A DNA stretch of 64,000 bases from JAABRU01 sp050180235 (GTDB lineage Bacteria; Desulfobacterota; Desulfobacteria; Desulfobacterales; Desulfococcaceae), in contig JBFXEJ010000002.1 of the NCBI GenBank assembly GCA_050180235.1, positions 74,213 through 138,212 on the forward strand, given 5' to 3'. This document shows, in pieces, positions 17,939 to 27,370 of the stretch. Both the position numbers and the translations under genes were made by a program. The notes beneath the pieces were generated by a model, which searched no databases, was not told the DNA's origin, and was given only the letters and a program-made list of their open reading frames with translations. Numbering within the stretch: the first letter of the stretch is position 1; each line of letters starts with the position of its first letter.

Positions 17939-19528
17939 ATGGCATTATCTGAAATTATACCTTCATCGGTAAAAATTGATAAACTACTCAGCAGAATTGA
18001 AGAAGGTGATATTAAAGTTCCTGCTTTTCAAAGAGGTTTTGTTTGGGAACAGGAAAAAGTTATAGAATTGCTTGATAGTATTTATAACGATTATCCAATC
18101 GGTAGTATTTTGCTTTGGAATACAGTGGAACGATTAAAATCAACAAGAAATATTGGTGGCTTCTTATTACCTGATCGTCCACAAGAATATCCACATAATT
18201 ATGTATTAGACGGTCAGCAGCGATTAACAGCGATATATGCATCATTCTGTAAAAATAGAGAAATTGCTCCGCATGATAATGATGAATACAATATTGATAC
18301 AGAAATATTTGATGTATATATTGATTTGGATGAAAAAAATTTTTTATCTAAAAATGATTTAAATGAAGAACATATATATTTAAAAATAAGTACATTATTT
18401 AATGTTGAAGAATTTTTTGAAGAATTGGAAAAGATGGATAAACAATATAGGCAATTAGCACGTGATGTTCAATCAAAATTTCAGAATTATGAAATTCCAA
18501 TTGTTACTACTAACAAACGTTCAAAAGAAGAACTTGGTTATATATTTGAAAGAATAAATAATACAGGGACAAAACTTACAACACTTGATTTGATGGTGGC
18601 TTGGAGTTGGGGAGATGATTTTCATCTTAGAGAACAAATTAAAAAATTATTAAATTTGTTTAAAACAAAAGGATTTGAAAAAACATCTGAAAAAGTAATT
18701 TTACAATGTCTTTCGTCTATTGTTAATAAAACTACACGTACAAAAGATATTCTTTCTATTGAACCTTCTTCTGTTCGTAATAAGTTTAGCTTATTAGAAG
18801 AAAGTTTACAGAAATCTGTTGATTTTCTATTAACCGAATTAAATGTTATTTCCAGAGATTTTCTTCCACACTCTCATCAGATTGTCCCATTGACATATTT
18901 TTTTTCAAAAGTAACTACACCAAATGAACAACAATCTAAAATTATTAAACAATGGTTTTGGAAAACTTCATTTTCCAAAAGATATGCGGGTGGAACTGAT
19001 ACAAAAATGAATGAAGATATATCTTTTTTTGATGAAATCATAAAAAATAATTTTTCCAATATTATGAAATATTCATACAATATTAATGAAATAAATTTAA
19101 TAAATCAAATATTTAATAAAGGAAATCCATATACAAGATCATTCTTGTTGCTTATGGCTCACAAAAAACCGTATAATCTAGTTAATGGTAACAGTATTGA
19201 TTTGGGACGTTCTCTCTCAAAATACAACTTAAAGGAATACCATCATATATTTCCAGCATCTTTTCTTAAAAAAAGAAAGATAGATATTAAAAGAATCAAT
19301 TCAATCTGCAATTTTTGTTTTCTTCCTTCTGATTCAAACAAAAAAATTTCTTCAAGATCTCCATCTGAATATATGTTTAATTTAGTACCTGAAAATGAAT
19401 TTACCAAAATATTGGAGTCTAATCTTATGCCGTTGGAAAAAGATATATATTTGAAAAATGATTATGACAACTTTTTGGAACAACGTTCAAAAATTATAAT
19501 TCAATATCTTGATAGTCAATTATCCTGA
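17939..19528 (+). CDS. DUF262/HNH protein (GmrSD-like restriction factor)
   Basis: 529 residues, very AT-rich. The N-terminal DUF262 (ParB-like) domain shows VPAFQRGFVW (27-36), DGQQRLTA (91-98) and FERINNTGTKLTTLDLM. Towards the C-terminus, HHIFP at 435-439 followed by NSICNFCFLPSDSNK is an HNH (DUF1524-like) nuclease pattern. Proteins with this pair of domains include GmrSD, a type IV restriction system acting on modified phage DNA with NTP use, and other defence proteins. It lies with the restriction enzyme and ApeA-like genes, supporting a defence role. The exact substrate is not predictable. Confidence 0.8.
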   Translation: MALSEIIPSSVKIDKLLSRIEEGDIKVPAFQRGFVWEQEKVIELLDSIYNDYPIGSILLWNTVERLKSTRNIGGFLLPDRPQEYPHNYVLDGQQRLTAIYASFCKNREIAPHDNDEYNIDTEIFDVYIDLDEKNFLSKNDLNEEHIYLKISTLFNVEEFFEELEKMDKQYRQLARDVQSKFQNYEIPIVTTNKRSKEELGYIFERINNTGTKLTTLDLMVAWSWGDDFHLREQIKKLLNLFKTKGFEKTSEKVILQCLSSIVNKTTRTKDILSIEPSSVRNKFSLLEESLQKSVDFLLTELNVISRDFLPHSHQIVPLTYFFSKVTTPNEQQSKIIKQWFWKTSFSKRYAGGTDTKMNEDISFFDEIIKNNFSNIMKYSYNINEINLINQIFNKGNPYTRSFLLLMAHKKPYNLVNGNSIDLGRSLSKYNLKEYHHIFPASFLKKRKIDIKRINSICNFCFLPSDSNKKISSRSPSEYMFNLVPENEFTKILESNLMPLEKDIYLKNDYDNFLEQRSKIIIQYLDSQLS

Positions 19529-19585
19529 GAAAAACAGTGAGTAATAGGATTATCAAACATTTTAAAAACAGAAAAGGAGAAAAAT

Positions 19586-19861
19586 ATGTTAGGAACATAC
19601 CAAGCTGTTTTAAAAAATAACCATTTGGAATGGCTTGATGATTTTCCGTTTCCGGAATTTCAGGACAGGGAAATGGAAGTTCTGATTACTGTTTTGTGCG
19701 GAAAGAATTTTCAATCATATTTAAAAAGGAAACGGGTAGAACTAATGGCGAAATATCTTGAAAGGATTGCAGAAATAGGAGGGATAAAAGAAATTTTAGA
19801 TCCCCTTGAATGGCAGAGTGAGATACGAAAAGACAGAGATGTTTATAACAAATCCCTTTGA
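19586..19861 (+). CDS. Orphan antitoxin-like protein
   Basis: 91 residues with GGAGAAAA before the ATG. It begins with a short beta segment (TYQAVLKNNHLEWLDDFP). The C-terminal tail DPLEWQSEIRKDRDV is the kind of acidic/basic motif found in antitoxins partnered with PIN or RelE toxins. No toxin gene follows; dnaX starts 108 bases later. Function is inferred from small size, tail motif and neighbourhood only. Confidence 0.5.
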   Translation: MLGTYQAVLKNNHLEWLDDFPFPEFQDREMEVLITVLCGKNFQSYLKRKRVELMAKYLERIAEIGGIKEILDPLEWQSEIRKDRDVYNKSL

Positions 19862-19969
19862 ACAGCCTGCTGGAAATCATTAGAAAAGCCAAAAAATCAA
19901 GCGAATATCTGTTATCTTCCGCAACGCTTGTTTCAGTATAACGTAAGCACATATTCTACAGGAACAGCC

Positions 19970-21808
19970 ATGTCCTATCTTGTCCTAGCAAGAAAATACA
20001 GACCCCAGACCTTCACTGATGTGGTGGAGCAGGAACACGTCACCCGCACCCTGAGCAATGCCATTTCCTCAGGCAGGGTGGCCCATGCCATTCTCTTTTC
20101 CGGCCCCAGGGGAACAGGGAAAACCACGATTGCAAGAATTCTGGCAAAAGCCATGAACTGCGAACACGGCCCTACGCCCACGCCCTGCAATAAATGCCGA
20201 TCCTGCACGGAAATCACCTCAGGCAGCGCGGCAGATGTGTTTGAAATAGATGGCGCATCCAACAACGGAGTGGATCATATCCGGGATCTGCGGGAAAATA
20301 TCCGCTATATGCCCGCGCACAGCCGTTACAAAATCTATATTATTGATGAAGTCCATATGCTCAGCACTGCTGCTTTCAATGCGCTTCTCAAAACGCTGGA
20401 AGAGCCGCCCGCGCATATTCTTTTCTTTTTTGCCACCACCGAACCGCATAAAATCCCCATCACCATTCTTTCCCGTTGTCAGCGTCATGATCTGCGGCGC
20501 ATTGATCTGGATGACATCTGCAATCATATGGAAAGCCTGTGCAAACGGGAAGGCATCAGCATCACAAAGGAAAGTCTGGGCATTATTGCACGGGAATCCG
20601 GCGGAAGTATGCGGGACGCTCTCAGTCTGCTGGATCAGGTCATGTCCGGTTCCCCCGAAGGCATCAGCCATGAGCAGGTGCTGGATCTGCTGGGCGTGGT
20701 GGATCGCAAGATTCTGTTTGAACTGTCCGCTGCCGTGCTGCGCTCGGATTTGCCGGAAATATTAAGCATTATCGAAGATATTTATGATCAGGGGCATAAT
20801 ATCAAGGAACTGTACGGCTCCCTTGCGGAACATTTCCGGAATCTGCTGGTCGTGCGCATGGGCAAAAAAGTGGATAAAATCGTGGATGTTCCCGCGCATG
20901 AAATAGCTCTCATGAACGAGCAGGTTAAAAATGTCTCAGAACTGTTTTTAAGTCAGATTCTGGACGCTCTGTGCAAAGAGGAAAGTGCAATCCGTTATTC
21001 CACTCAGCCCAGGCTGGCGATGGAAATGGCTTTTATCCGGGTATTTCAGATACGTCCCGCGCTGCCCATTGAGATACTCATTGAAAAACTGGACAAACTG
21101 AGCAAAGGGGTGTATGACGGGTCTGCGGATTTCGGAAGACCCGAACCTGCGGTGGCAACTGCTGTGCGGGAATCTGTGTCTTACCGTGTTGCCTCTCCGA
21201 AACCCCAGGAAACAAAGCCCCGTGAGACGGAAAAGCGTATCACTCCATCTCCTGTTCCGGAATCTCCGGCTCCTGCTGAATCTTCTTCTCCCAAAGCCCA
21301 GGATGCAGGAGCGGAAAACCGTATGCAGTCAACTCCGGTTCCGGCATCTCCTGTCCGTCCGGAAAAAACAGAGATGCCGCCTCCCGGAGACGCTGCTGCT
21401 GATGAATCTGCCATCAAAGCGGTTTATCAGGCCGGCGAATCTTTGGAAAAAACATGGGAGAAACTCAGGGAAATCCTTGCTGCCAAGTCTCCGGCTCTGC
21501 GTTCCTGTCTGGGAAAATGCAGTATCAAAGGGATGACGCAGGATTCTTTGGAACTGGAAACAGAGGGCAACGGTTTCCATCAGAAACAGATAGAGAAAAA
21601 TCTGGATGCAATCCGGGGCGTGTGTGAACAGTTTTTTGGCAGAAAAATGAATGTGTCTGTAACTGCGGGGGCAGTACAGACAACAGCAAATAAACAGGAA
21701 GAAATCTCCCGTGCGCAGCGTGTCAGACAGGAGGCTGTCAACCATCCTCTGGTTGCGGCAGCTCTGGAAATCTTTGACGGCAGGCTCGTGGAGGTTAAAA
21801 TTTTATAG
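19970..21808 (+). CDS. dnaX: DNA polymerase III subunit gamma/tau
   Basis: 612 residues from the ATG at 19970, where the conserved MSYLVLARKYRP begins; the frame is open to 19928. Walker A GPRGTGKT (45-52), the zinc site C64-C73-C76-C79, Walker B IIDEVHML and sensor SRCQRHDLR identify the clamp-loader ATPase. Residues about 385-495 are a Pro/Ser/Glu-rich linker, then a short C-terminal tau-like domain. It loads the sliding clamp at the replication fork. The linked genes ybaB and recR follow within about 10 bases each, the classic dnaX-ybaB-recR operon. Confidence 0.95.
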   Translation: MSYLVLARKYRPQTFTDVVEQEHVTRTLSNAISSGRVAHAILFSGPRGTGKTTIARILAKAMNCEHGPTPTPCNKCRSCTEITSGSAADVFEIDGASNNGVDHIRDLRENIRYMPAHSRYKIYIIDEVHMLSTAAFNALLKTLEEPPAHILFFFATTEPHKIPITILSRCQRHDLRRIDLDDICNHMESLCKREGISITKESLGIIARESGGSMRDALSLLDQVMSGSPEGISHEQVLDLLGVVDRKILFELSAAVLRSDLPEILSIIEDIYDQGHNIKELYGSLAEHFRNLLVVRMGKKVDKIVDVPAHEIALMNEQVKNVSELFLSQILDALCKEESAIRYSTQPRLAMEMAFIRVFQIRPALPIEILIEKLDKLSKGVYDGSADFGRPEPAVATAVRESVSYRVASPKPQETKPRETEKRITPSPVPESPAPAESSSPKAQDAGAENRMQSTPVPASPVRPEKTEMPPPGDAAADESAIKAVYQAGESLEKTWEKLREILAAKSPALRSCLGKCSIKGMTQDSLELETEGNGFHQKQIEKNLDAIRGVCEQFFGRKMNVSVTAGAVQTTANKQEEISRAQRVRQEAVNHPLVAAALEIFDGRLVEVKIL

Positions 21809-21818
21809 GAGGTGTTTT

Positions 21819-22139
21819 ATGATGAAAGGCGGTATGGGAAACATGATGAAGCAGGCTCAGAAACTGCAGTCCAAAATGCTCAAACTGCAGGAGGAACTGG
21901 CCGCTGAAACAGTGGAAACCAGCGCGGGCGGCGGCATGATCCGGGTGACAGCCAATGGCAAACAGCAGATCGTGTCCATTCAGATTGAAAAAGAAGTGGT
22001 TGATCCTGAAGATGTGGAAATGCTGCAGGATCTGCTGCTCGCGGCAGTCAATGACGCACTGACCAAATCCCAGCAGATGGTTTCGGAAAAAATGAGCAGA
22101 CTGGTTCCTGCGGGAATGAATATTCCGGGACTGATGTAA
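21819..22139 (+). CDS. ybaB: YbaB/EbfC nucleoid-associated protein
   Basis: 106 residues beginning MMKGGMGNMMKQAQKLQ. AGGAGGTG is placed for the ATG at 21819, so the longer frame from 21711 is not used. The helix, then GGGMIRVTANGKQQIVSI sheet, then helix arrangement and the Met-rich termini are typical of this DNA-binding dimer. It lies between dnaX and recR with gaps of about 10 bases, the conserved order in bacteria. Confidence 0.95.
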   Translation: MMKGGMGNMMKQAQKLQSKMLKLQEELAAETVETSAGGGMIRVTANGKQQIVSIQIEKEVVDPEDVEMLQDLLLAAVNDALTKSQQMVSEKMSRLVPAGMNIPGLM

Positions 22140-22149
22140 GAGGCTGAAA

Positions 22150-22749
22150 ATGAGTCATTATCCGGCTTCTGTGCTGCATCTTGTCAAGGCATTCACCCGG
22201 CTGCCCGGCATTGGGGAAAAAACAGCGGAACGACTGACGTTGCATCTGCTTCGCGCCCAGCCGCGTGAGGCAGAGGAACTGGCAGCCGCAATTCTGCAAA
22301 TGAAACAGAAATCCCGGCTGTGTTCCGTGTGCTTTGCTCTCAGTGACACGGACATCTGCCGGATTTGCAGCAATCCGGCACGGGATGCGTCTCTGCTGTG
22401 CGTGGTGGGCGATGTGGATGAAATGGCCGCGATTGAAAAATCCGGAGCCTATTTCGGCAGATACCATATTCTTCACGGTCTGCTTTCGCCGATGGACGGC
22501 ATTGGGCCGGATGACATCCGCATACGGGAACTGCTGCAACGAATCCGTGAGGGAGAAGTCAAAGAGATTGTGCTTGCCACCGGAACCAATACCGAAGGAG
22601 AGGCCACAGCCGCGTATATTTCCTCGCGGCTTAACGGCCATCCGGTAAAAGTCACGCGCATTGCATCCGGCGTTCCATTGGGCGGGGAACTCCGTTATGT
22701 GGATCAGGCAACCCTGAGAAAGGCAATGGAAACCCGGCATGTCATCTGA
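22150..22749 (+). CDS. recR: Recombination mediator protein RecR
   Basis: 199 residues, full length. An N-terminal helix-hairpin-helix (RLPGIGEKTAERL) is followed by a four-cysteine zinc finger (C58, C61, C70, C73) and a TOPRIM domain with VVGDVDEMAAIE. The Walker-like C-terminal segment is GVPLGGELRYVDQATL. It works with RecF/RecO to load RecA on gapped DNA. The end overlaps the next gene by 11 bases. Confidence 0.95.
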   Translation: MSHYPASVLHLVKAFTRLPGIGEKTAERLTLHLLRAQPREAEELAAAILQMKQKSRLCSVCFALSDTDICRICSNPARDASLLCVVGDVDEMAAIEKSGAYFGRYHILHGLLSPMDGIGPDDIRIRELLQRIREGEVKEIVLATGTNTEGEATAAYISSRLNGHPVKVTRIASGVPLGGELRYVDQATLRKAMETRHVI

Positions 22750-23164
22750 TACAAAGGATAATTTGGACGGTTCAGCCATATTTGAATGCAAACAGTGCGG
22801 CGAATGCTGCAAAGGATATGGCGGAACCTATGTGACACAGAAAGATATACAGGCCATTGCCGCGTATATCGGCACTGATCCTGCTGATTTCGTGGAAAAA
22901 TACTGCTGCATGTCCGGTTCCAGACCCGTGCTTGCACAGGGTGAAAACGGATACTGCATTTTCTGGAAAGAGAAAATCTGCACCATTCATCCGGTCAAAC
23001 CCCGCATGTGCAAAGCCTGGCCTTTTATTCAAAGTGTGCTGACAGATGTGAACAACTGGCGGATGATGGCCGGTTCCTGTCCCGGAATGCGCACAGATGT
23101 GCCGGATGAAATGATTCTTGCCTGTGTTCGCAGTGAGATGGAAAAACAGGCGGGAAAATTATGA
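22739..23164 (+). CDS. YkgJ-family cysteine-cluster protein
   Basis: 141 residues. FECKQCGECC near the N-terminus (C17, C20, C23, C24), then C53-C54, the pair around IFWKEKICTIHPVKPRMC, and a late GSCPG are the conserved cysteines of the UPF0153/YkgJ family. These are predicted to bind zinc or an Fe-S cluster; the cellular role is unknown. It overlaps recR by 11 bases and murI by 4 bases (ATGA), so it is translationally coupled to both. Confidence 0.85.
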   Translation: MSSDTKDNLDGSAIFECKQCGECCKGYGGTYVTQKDIQAIAAYIGTDPADFVEKYCCMSGSRPVLAQGENGYCIFWKEKICTIHPVKPRMCKAWPFIQSVLTDVNNWRMMAGSCPGMRTDVPDEMILACVRSEMEKQAGKL

Positions 23165-23934
23165 TTGGCATACTGGATTCAGGAATCGGCGGACTTACAG
23201 TGGCCCGGCATGTGGCAGATTTGCTGCCGGAATATGACAAAATCTATTACGGTGACACTGCCCGCAGCCCGTATGACAATAAAAGTCTGCCTCTGATAAA
23301 AAAGTATGCACAGGAAGGAATTGCATTTCTCATGCAACAGGGCGCAGAAATCATTTTAATTTCATGCCACTGCATGGCAGCCGCGCTGGCCGGAGAGACT
23401 TTCAGCATTCCGGTGCTGAATGTGATTTCTCCGGCTTCGGCCCTTGCAGTAAAGCAGTCCCGAAAAGGACAAATTGGAATTATCTGCCCCCGTGCTGTTG
23501 CAGAAAGCCGGGTATATGAACAGAAAATCCGGGACATCAGCCCTGATGCAAAAGTGTATACCGAAACAGCGCATCTTCTGCCGCATATGGTGGAAGAAGG
23601 ATGGTTCAGACGGCCTGAAACCAATATGATTATCAAAAAATACCTGCACCCGCTCAAGGTCCGGCAGATGGACACTTTGATTATGGGATGCGGACATTAC
23701 CCGGTATTTGGCAGCATCATTGCACAGAAAAGCGGAAAACGGGTAAAGGTGATCGATCCCTCTGCCGCAATTGCCGCAGAACTGAAAACCTTTCTTTCCG
23801 CTCATCCGGAACTGGATGAAAAACTGCCCAAAAACGGAAATTCACGCTTTTTGGTATCAGATCTGACCAATCATGTGCAGAAAAGTGCGAAACTGATTTT
23901 TGGCAGGAATATTCTTCTGGATATTCAGAGATGA
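23161..23934 (+). CDS. murI: Glutamate racemase family protein
   Basis: 257 residues. ILDSGIGGLTV (4-14), YYGDTARSPYD (29-39) and the second cysteine C177 in MGCGHYP match glutamate racemase, which makes D-glutamate for peptidoglycan. The first catalytic cysteine region reads SCHCMAA (C69, C71) instead of the usual ACNTA: the cysteine is kept, but the conserved Asn-Thr pair is replaced by His-Cys. It starts inside the stop of the cysteine-cluster gene (ATGA overlap). Another Asp/Glu racemase family member is possible, but the start motif favours MurI. Confidence 0.8.
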   Translation: MIGILDSGIGGLTVARHVADLLPEYDKIYYGDTARSPYDNKSLPLIKKYAQEGIAFLMQQGAEIILISCHCMAAALAGETFSIPVLNVISPASALAVKQSRKGQIGIICPRAVAESRVYEQKIRDISPDAKVYTETAHLLPHMVEEGWFRRPETNMIIKKYLHPLKVRQMDTLIMGCGHYPVFGSIIAQKSGKRVKVIDPSAAIAAELKTFLSAHPELDEKLPKNGNSRFLVSDLTNHVQKSAKLIFGRNILLDIQR

Positions 23935-24008
23935 ATATTATCCCGGATATGCAGAGGTTGACAGTTTTCAAATTCAAATCTTAAAGAATGAGAAAATGAG
24001 GTATCAAT

Positions 24009-25292
24009 TTGGAAAAACTGATATTAAATATGGTTAAAACAAAAAAATACAAAAATCTGTCAATGGAGAATGGCATTGCATTGTCACATCTGAATATCCT
24101 GATCGGCCCAAATGGATCAGGCAAAAGCAATTTTATAAATATATTGGAATTTCTGAAGAACAGTGCTATTTCCACCACTGATGAAAGCCGATCTTCCAGC
24201 CAGTTTGAAAATGCTGTTTCGCTTCTTGGTGGAACAAAAATATTAAACAAATCAAATGGATTTCCCCAAACTGTCAACTTTGCCTATCACTTCTCTCCGA
24301 CATCTGATTTTGAAAAGGGTTTAAAACTTGATTTGAGTCTTTTTGCAGGGGCAAAAGATTCAAAGATAACTATCTCCGAAGATAATTTGTCGGATGCCAT
24401 CGTTACTCGTAAAAGCCCTTTTTACTATTATAAATTTCATGACATAAAAACTGGAACAGGGGTTGTTTCCGTCTGGAATGATACTTCTGAACAGTCATCG
24501 CATTTTGAGCGCGTTGAAAACGTGCCCAACAATTCACTTGGACTTGGCATTGTTCATGATCTTTTGGAAAAGAGTGAAAATCCGCCTCAAAGAACACCTG
24601 TTTACAAAGTTCGCAGGCTTGTTCTGGATTATATAAAAAGATGGCATTTTTATAATGCCAATCACATGAATCTGGATACCATAAGGACTTCAGAACCAAA
24701 AATCGGTTCCAGCGATATATTTCTTGCCCCGTCAGGGAACAATCTGGCTATTGTAATAGAAAACCTTATTCAGCAGAACATAGATTTTGAAGACAGCCTG
24801 AATTATGCCATGAAATCCATACTGCCAATTACAAGAAGGCTGCGGCCTGTCAGAACAGGTCTTATGACCGTAAATATGGAATGGCATTTTGAGGGTCTGT
24901 CAGACTGTTTTTATTTGAATGAAATGTCAGACGGTACTGTACGGATGCTGTGCTGGGCAACGGTACTGTTATCACCAAATCCGCCTTCCCTGCTTGTAAT
25001 AGATGAACCTGAACTTGGCATACATGCTGCATGGCTGCCTGTTCTTGCAGAATGGATAAAAAGAGCATCGGAAAAAACGCAGGTTATCATAACCACACAC
25101 AGCCCTGATTTATTGGATTATTTTACAGACTGCCTGCAAAATGTCTTCCGTTTTTCTGCTGAAAACAATCGGATGAATTTTTCAATAACCCCCTTATCCC
25201 ATGAAATGCTTGCAGAAAGACTCAGGGAAGGATGGAAACTGGGCGATCTGTACCGTACCGGAGACCCAAGTGTGGGAGGCTGGCCATGGTGA
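24009..25292 (+). CDS. AAA ATPase (OLD/AAA15-like), first gene of a two-gene module
   Basis: 427 residues from a TTG start at 24009, supported by GAGGT 6 bases upstream; no ATG occurs at the conserved N-terminus. Walker A GPNGSGKS (33-40) is near the start. Late in the protein come an ABC-type segment (LNEMSDGTVRM), Walker B LLVIDEPELG with D332-E333, and the H-loop ITTHSPDLLDYF. It lacks a fused TOPRIM domain; a TOPRIM-like protein is encoded by the overlapping next gene. ATPase plus separate TOPRIM pairs are known in anti-phage systems such as OLD, PARIS and Gabija-like modules. A defence function is inference. Confidence 0.75.
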   Translation: MEKLILNMVKTKKYKNLSMENGIALSHLNILIGPNGSGKSNFINILEFLKNSAISTTDESRSSSQFENAVSLLGGTKILNKSNGFPQTVNFAYHFSPTSDFEKGLKLDLSLFAGAKDSKITISEDNLSDAIVTRKSPFYYYKFHDIKTGTGVVSVWNDTSEQSSHFERVENVPNNSLGLGIVHDLLEKSENPPQRTPVYKVRRLVLDYIKRWHFYNANHMNLDTIRTSEPKIGSSDIFLAPSGNNLAIVIENLIQQNIDFEDSLNYAMKSILPITRRLRPVRTGLMTVNMEWHFEGLSDCFYLNEMSDGTVRMLCWATVLLSPNPPSLLVIDEPELGIHAAWLPVLAEWIKRASEKTQVIITTHSPDLLDYFTDCLQNVFRFSAENNRMNFSITPLSHEMLAERLREGWKLGDLYRTGDPSVGGWPW

Positions 25293-25999
25293 TATGGCTG
25301 TTCGCCGGTGGAGGTGAGGCTGAAATAAGAGGATTGGTTCCATTTTTGCAGAAACATTTTGCCAATTGCAGATTTGATCGCATGACACCGGCAATTCGCA
25401 AACCCGGACCCAGACCGGGAAAAAGTCTCTCCGGATATGGAAAAACAGGAAAGAGTCTGGTGGCTGAAATCAGAGAACGTCTTTCCGAAGCATTGTCAAA
25501 AGGGGATAAATGCGACATCATACTGGTAATGGATGATCTGGATTGCAGAGACTGCAACAGACAAAGAAAGATATTTGAGAATGCGGTTAAAAGTGCGGGA
25601 AATTGCGATGATATTGACATATTTATCGGATTTGCGGCACCGGAACTGGAGTCATGGATTATCGCTGACTGGGATCATTCTGTCGGCGAGCATTCGGATT
25701 TCCGGGGAAAAAGATACCAGAGAATGAGACACTGGCTTGTCACAGAAAAGAAAATACCATTTGATGCTCCTGAAGCCTTCGGAACTTACAATGCACAGCG
25801 GGATTGCTGTGACAGCAAACTGTCAGAGGCAATTATTGAATCCAGCATGATACATAAAGATGATGAAAATCTTCCACGCTATTCAAAAGCCTATCACACT
25901 CCATTGTTATTACAGAAAATGCGCCCTGACACAGTAAAGAGCAAATGTCCTATATTCAGGCAAATGTTCAATTTTTTGGATGAAAAATGTAACACATAG
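25286..25999 (+). CDS. TOPRIM-like (DUF4276-like) partner of the AAA ATPase
   Basis: 237 residues from the ATG at 25286, with GGGAGG upstream and overlapping the ATPase stop by 7 bases. E11 in FAGGGEAE, D83-D84-D86 in VMDDLDC, and E120/E122 in APELESWIIAD fit the Glu...DxD pattern of TOPRIM-type nucleases and DUF4276 proteins, which bind magnesium. With the ATPase it forms a compact two-gene cassette. A degraded second copy of both genes lies at 26907-27283. The nuclease role is inferred; no search was run. Confidence 0.55.
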   Translation: MVIWLFAGGGEAEIRGLVPFLQKHFANCRFDRMTPAIRKPGPRPGKSLSGYGKTGKSLVAEIRERLSEALSKGDKCDIILVMDDLDCRDCNRQRKIFENAVKSAGNCDDIDIFIGFAAPELESWIIADWDHSVGEHSDFRGKRYQRMRHWLVTEKKIPFDAPEAFGTYNAQRDCCDSKLSEAIIESSMIHKDDENLPRYSKAYHTPLLLQKMRPDTVKSKCPIFRQMFNFLDEKCNT

Positions 26000-26274
26000 C
26001 TTTTGCTGATGTTTCATGAAAACCATATTGACGGATACAATTTTTGTGACCTTTGTGCCAATACATTGTGTCCTTTGTGGTTAAATCCGGCAAAGCAGAA
26101 ATGATAACTTATTTATTCCTATATTTTTTCCAGTTTTTGAAGAAACAAAACAGGAAAACCGCAGAATATCAAACCAGGAAAAACATATGACAGTGGGTCA
26201 AATCTGGTTATGTACTGCCAAGATCTGAAAAACAGAAATAATCCATGAAAACCGCTTTGCACCGGAGATAAATT
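26000..26274. other. Intergenic region without a gene
   Basis: 275 bases. It contains the motif CATTGTGTCCTTTGTGGTTAA, a short repeat seen in variants at 36965, 47810, 59960 and 63735. Nothing else supported. Confidence 0.4.
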
Positions 26275-26898
26275 ATGACACAGCCATCAGATATTTTTGA
26301 AAAACATTGTCAGGATTACTGCCATCAGATGGCAAAAATCGATTTTGAGGCAGTTAAAAACACACTTGGAATTGAGCAGGACGGAGAAAAAATGTTTATT
26401 CCTTTTTTCAGCACGCGGTACGCTGTTTCAACTGCCGGAATAGCGGATATTTCAGGCAGTAAACCGGATTATGCGGCTTTTGTCATTCTTGCCAAATATA
26501 TCCTTTTATGTCCTGATCAGCCATATCTGAATCCGGAATGGGTTTCCTTCAGGGATTTCAAAAGAACCTCACATTTTACCAATGTGAATTTCTTTTCCAG
26601 CGACACCGAAAGAGCCATGGAAAAGCATTTTTCCGGCAGAATGAACAAACTGGAAAAAGCATGTGAAAAAATGGGAGGCATTCCGCACAAGATGGAAACA
26701 GCATATGATTTGTCCATGCAGTTTCAGGCACTTCCACGTGTTTCACTTCTGCTGCTTTTCAATGACGGAGATGAGGAATTTGCTGCCAAAGGCACTGTTC
26801 TTTTTCAGAAACAGGCAGAATATTATCTTGATCCTGAATCTCTGGCCATTACCAGCGCTTTTCTTGTCAGAAGCCTGAAAATGATGAGTAAGGAATGA
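26275..26898 (+). CDS. DUF3786 family protein
   Basis: 207 residues. The middle YAAFVILAKYILLC and the C-terminal half (QALPRVSLLLLFNDGDEEFAAKG, then LFQKQAEYYLDPESLA) match the DUF3786 pattern as I recall it. That family is common in sulfate reducers and other anaerobes and is of unknown function; some members lie near corrinoid enzymes. No signal peptide. GGAGATAA precedes the ATG. It separates the intact ATPase/TOPRIM cassette from its remnant. Confidence 0.6.
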   Translation: MTQPSDIFEKHCQDYCHQMAKIDFEAVKNTLGIEQDGEKMFIPFFSTRYAVSTAGIADISGSKPDYAAFVILAKYILLCPDQPYLNPEWVSFRDFKRTSHFTNVNFFSSDTERAMEKHFSGRMNKLEKACEKMGGIPHKMETAYDLSMQFQALPRVSLLLLFNDGDEEFAAKGTVLFQKQAEYYLDPESLAITSAFLVRSLKMMSKE

Positions 26899-26906
26899 CT
26901 CAAAGC

Positions 26907-27283
26907 CTGATCAGCCCAAACGGATCATGCAAGAGTAATATGATATTGACAGATTTGTCGGATTTGCAGCAACGGAATTGAAGTCATGGATTATAACTGA
27001 CTGGGATCATTCTGCTGCAGTCATCCTGATTTTCGCAAAAACAGAAGATATAAGCGAATGAGACACTGGCCTGGGACAGCCAAAAAAAATCATTTAATGC
27101 GCCTGAATTATTTGGGATTTATGATACAAAACGGGTTCGCTGTAACAGCAAAATGTCAGATGCAATTATTGAATCCAGCATGATACATAAAGATTATGAA
27201 AATCTTCCACGCTATTCAAAAGCCTATCACACCCCATTGTTATTACAGAAAATACGCCCTGACACAGTAAGAGCAAATGCCCC
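26907..27283 (+). pseudogene. Deletion remnant of a second ATPase/TOPRIM cassette
   Basis: The first 33 bases (CTGATCAGCCCAAACGGATC onward) match the Walker A region of the ATPase gene near 24099. The sequence then jumps at about 26939 directly to the middle of the TOPRIM-like gene (ATTGACAGATTTGTCGGATT corresponds to 25612 onward). Matching continues with several small indels to its C-terminus (SSMIHKDYENLPRYSKAYHT). About 1.48 kb relative to the intact copy is missing. Frames are broken. Confidence 0.75.
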
Positions 27284-27370
27284 ATACAGAAATGTTCCCC
27301 CTTCAGGACTTCTGCGGCAGTCCGGGAAAGAAAGCGGGAGACAGCACATACTGAACGTTTTAACAATATG

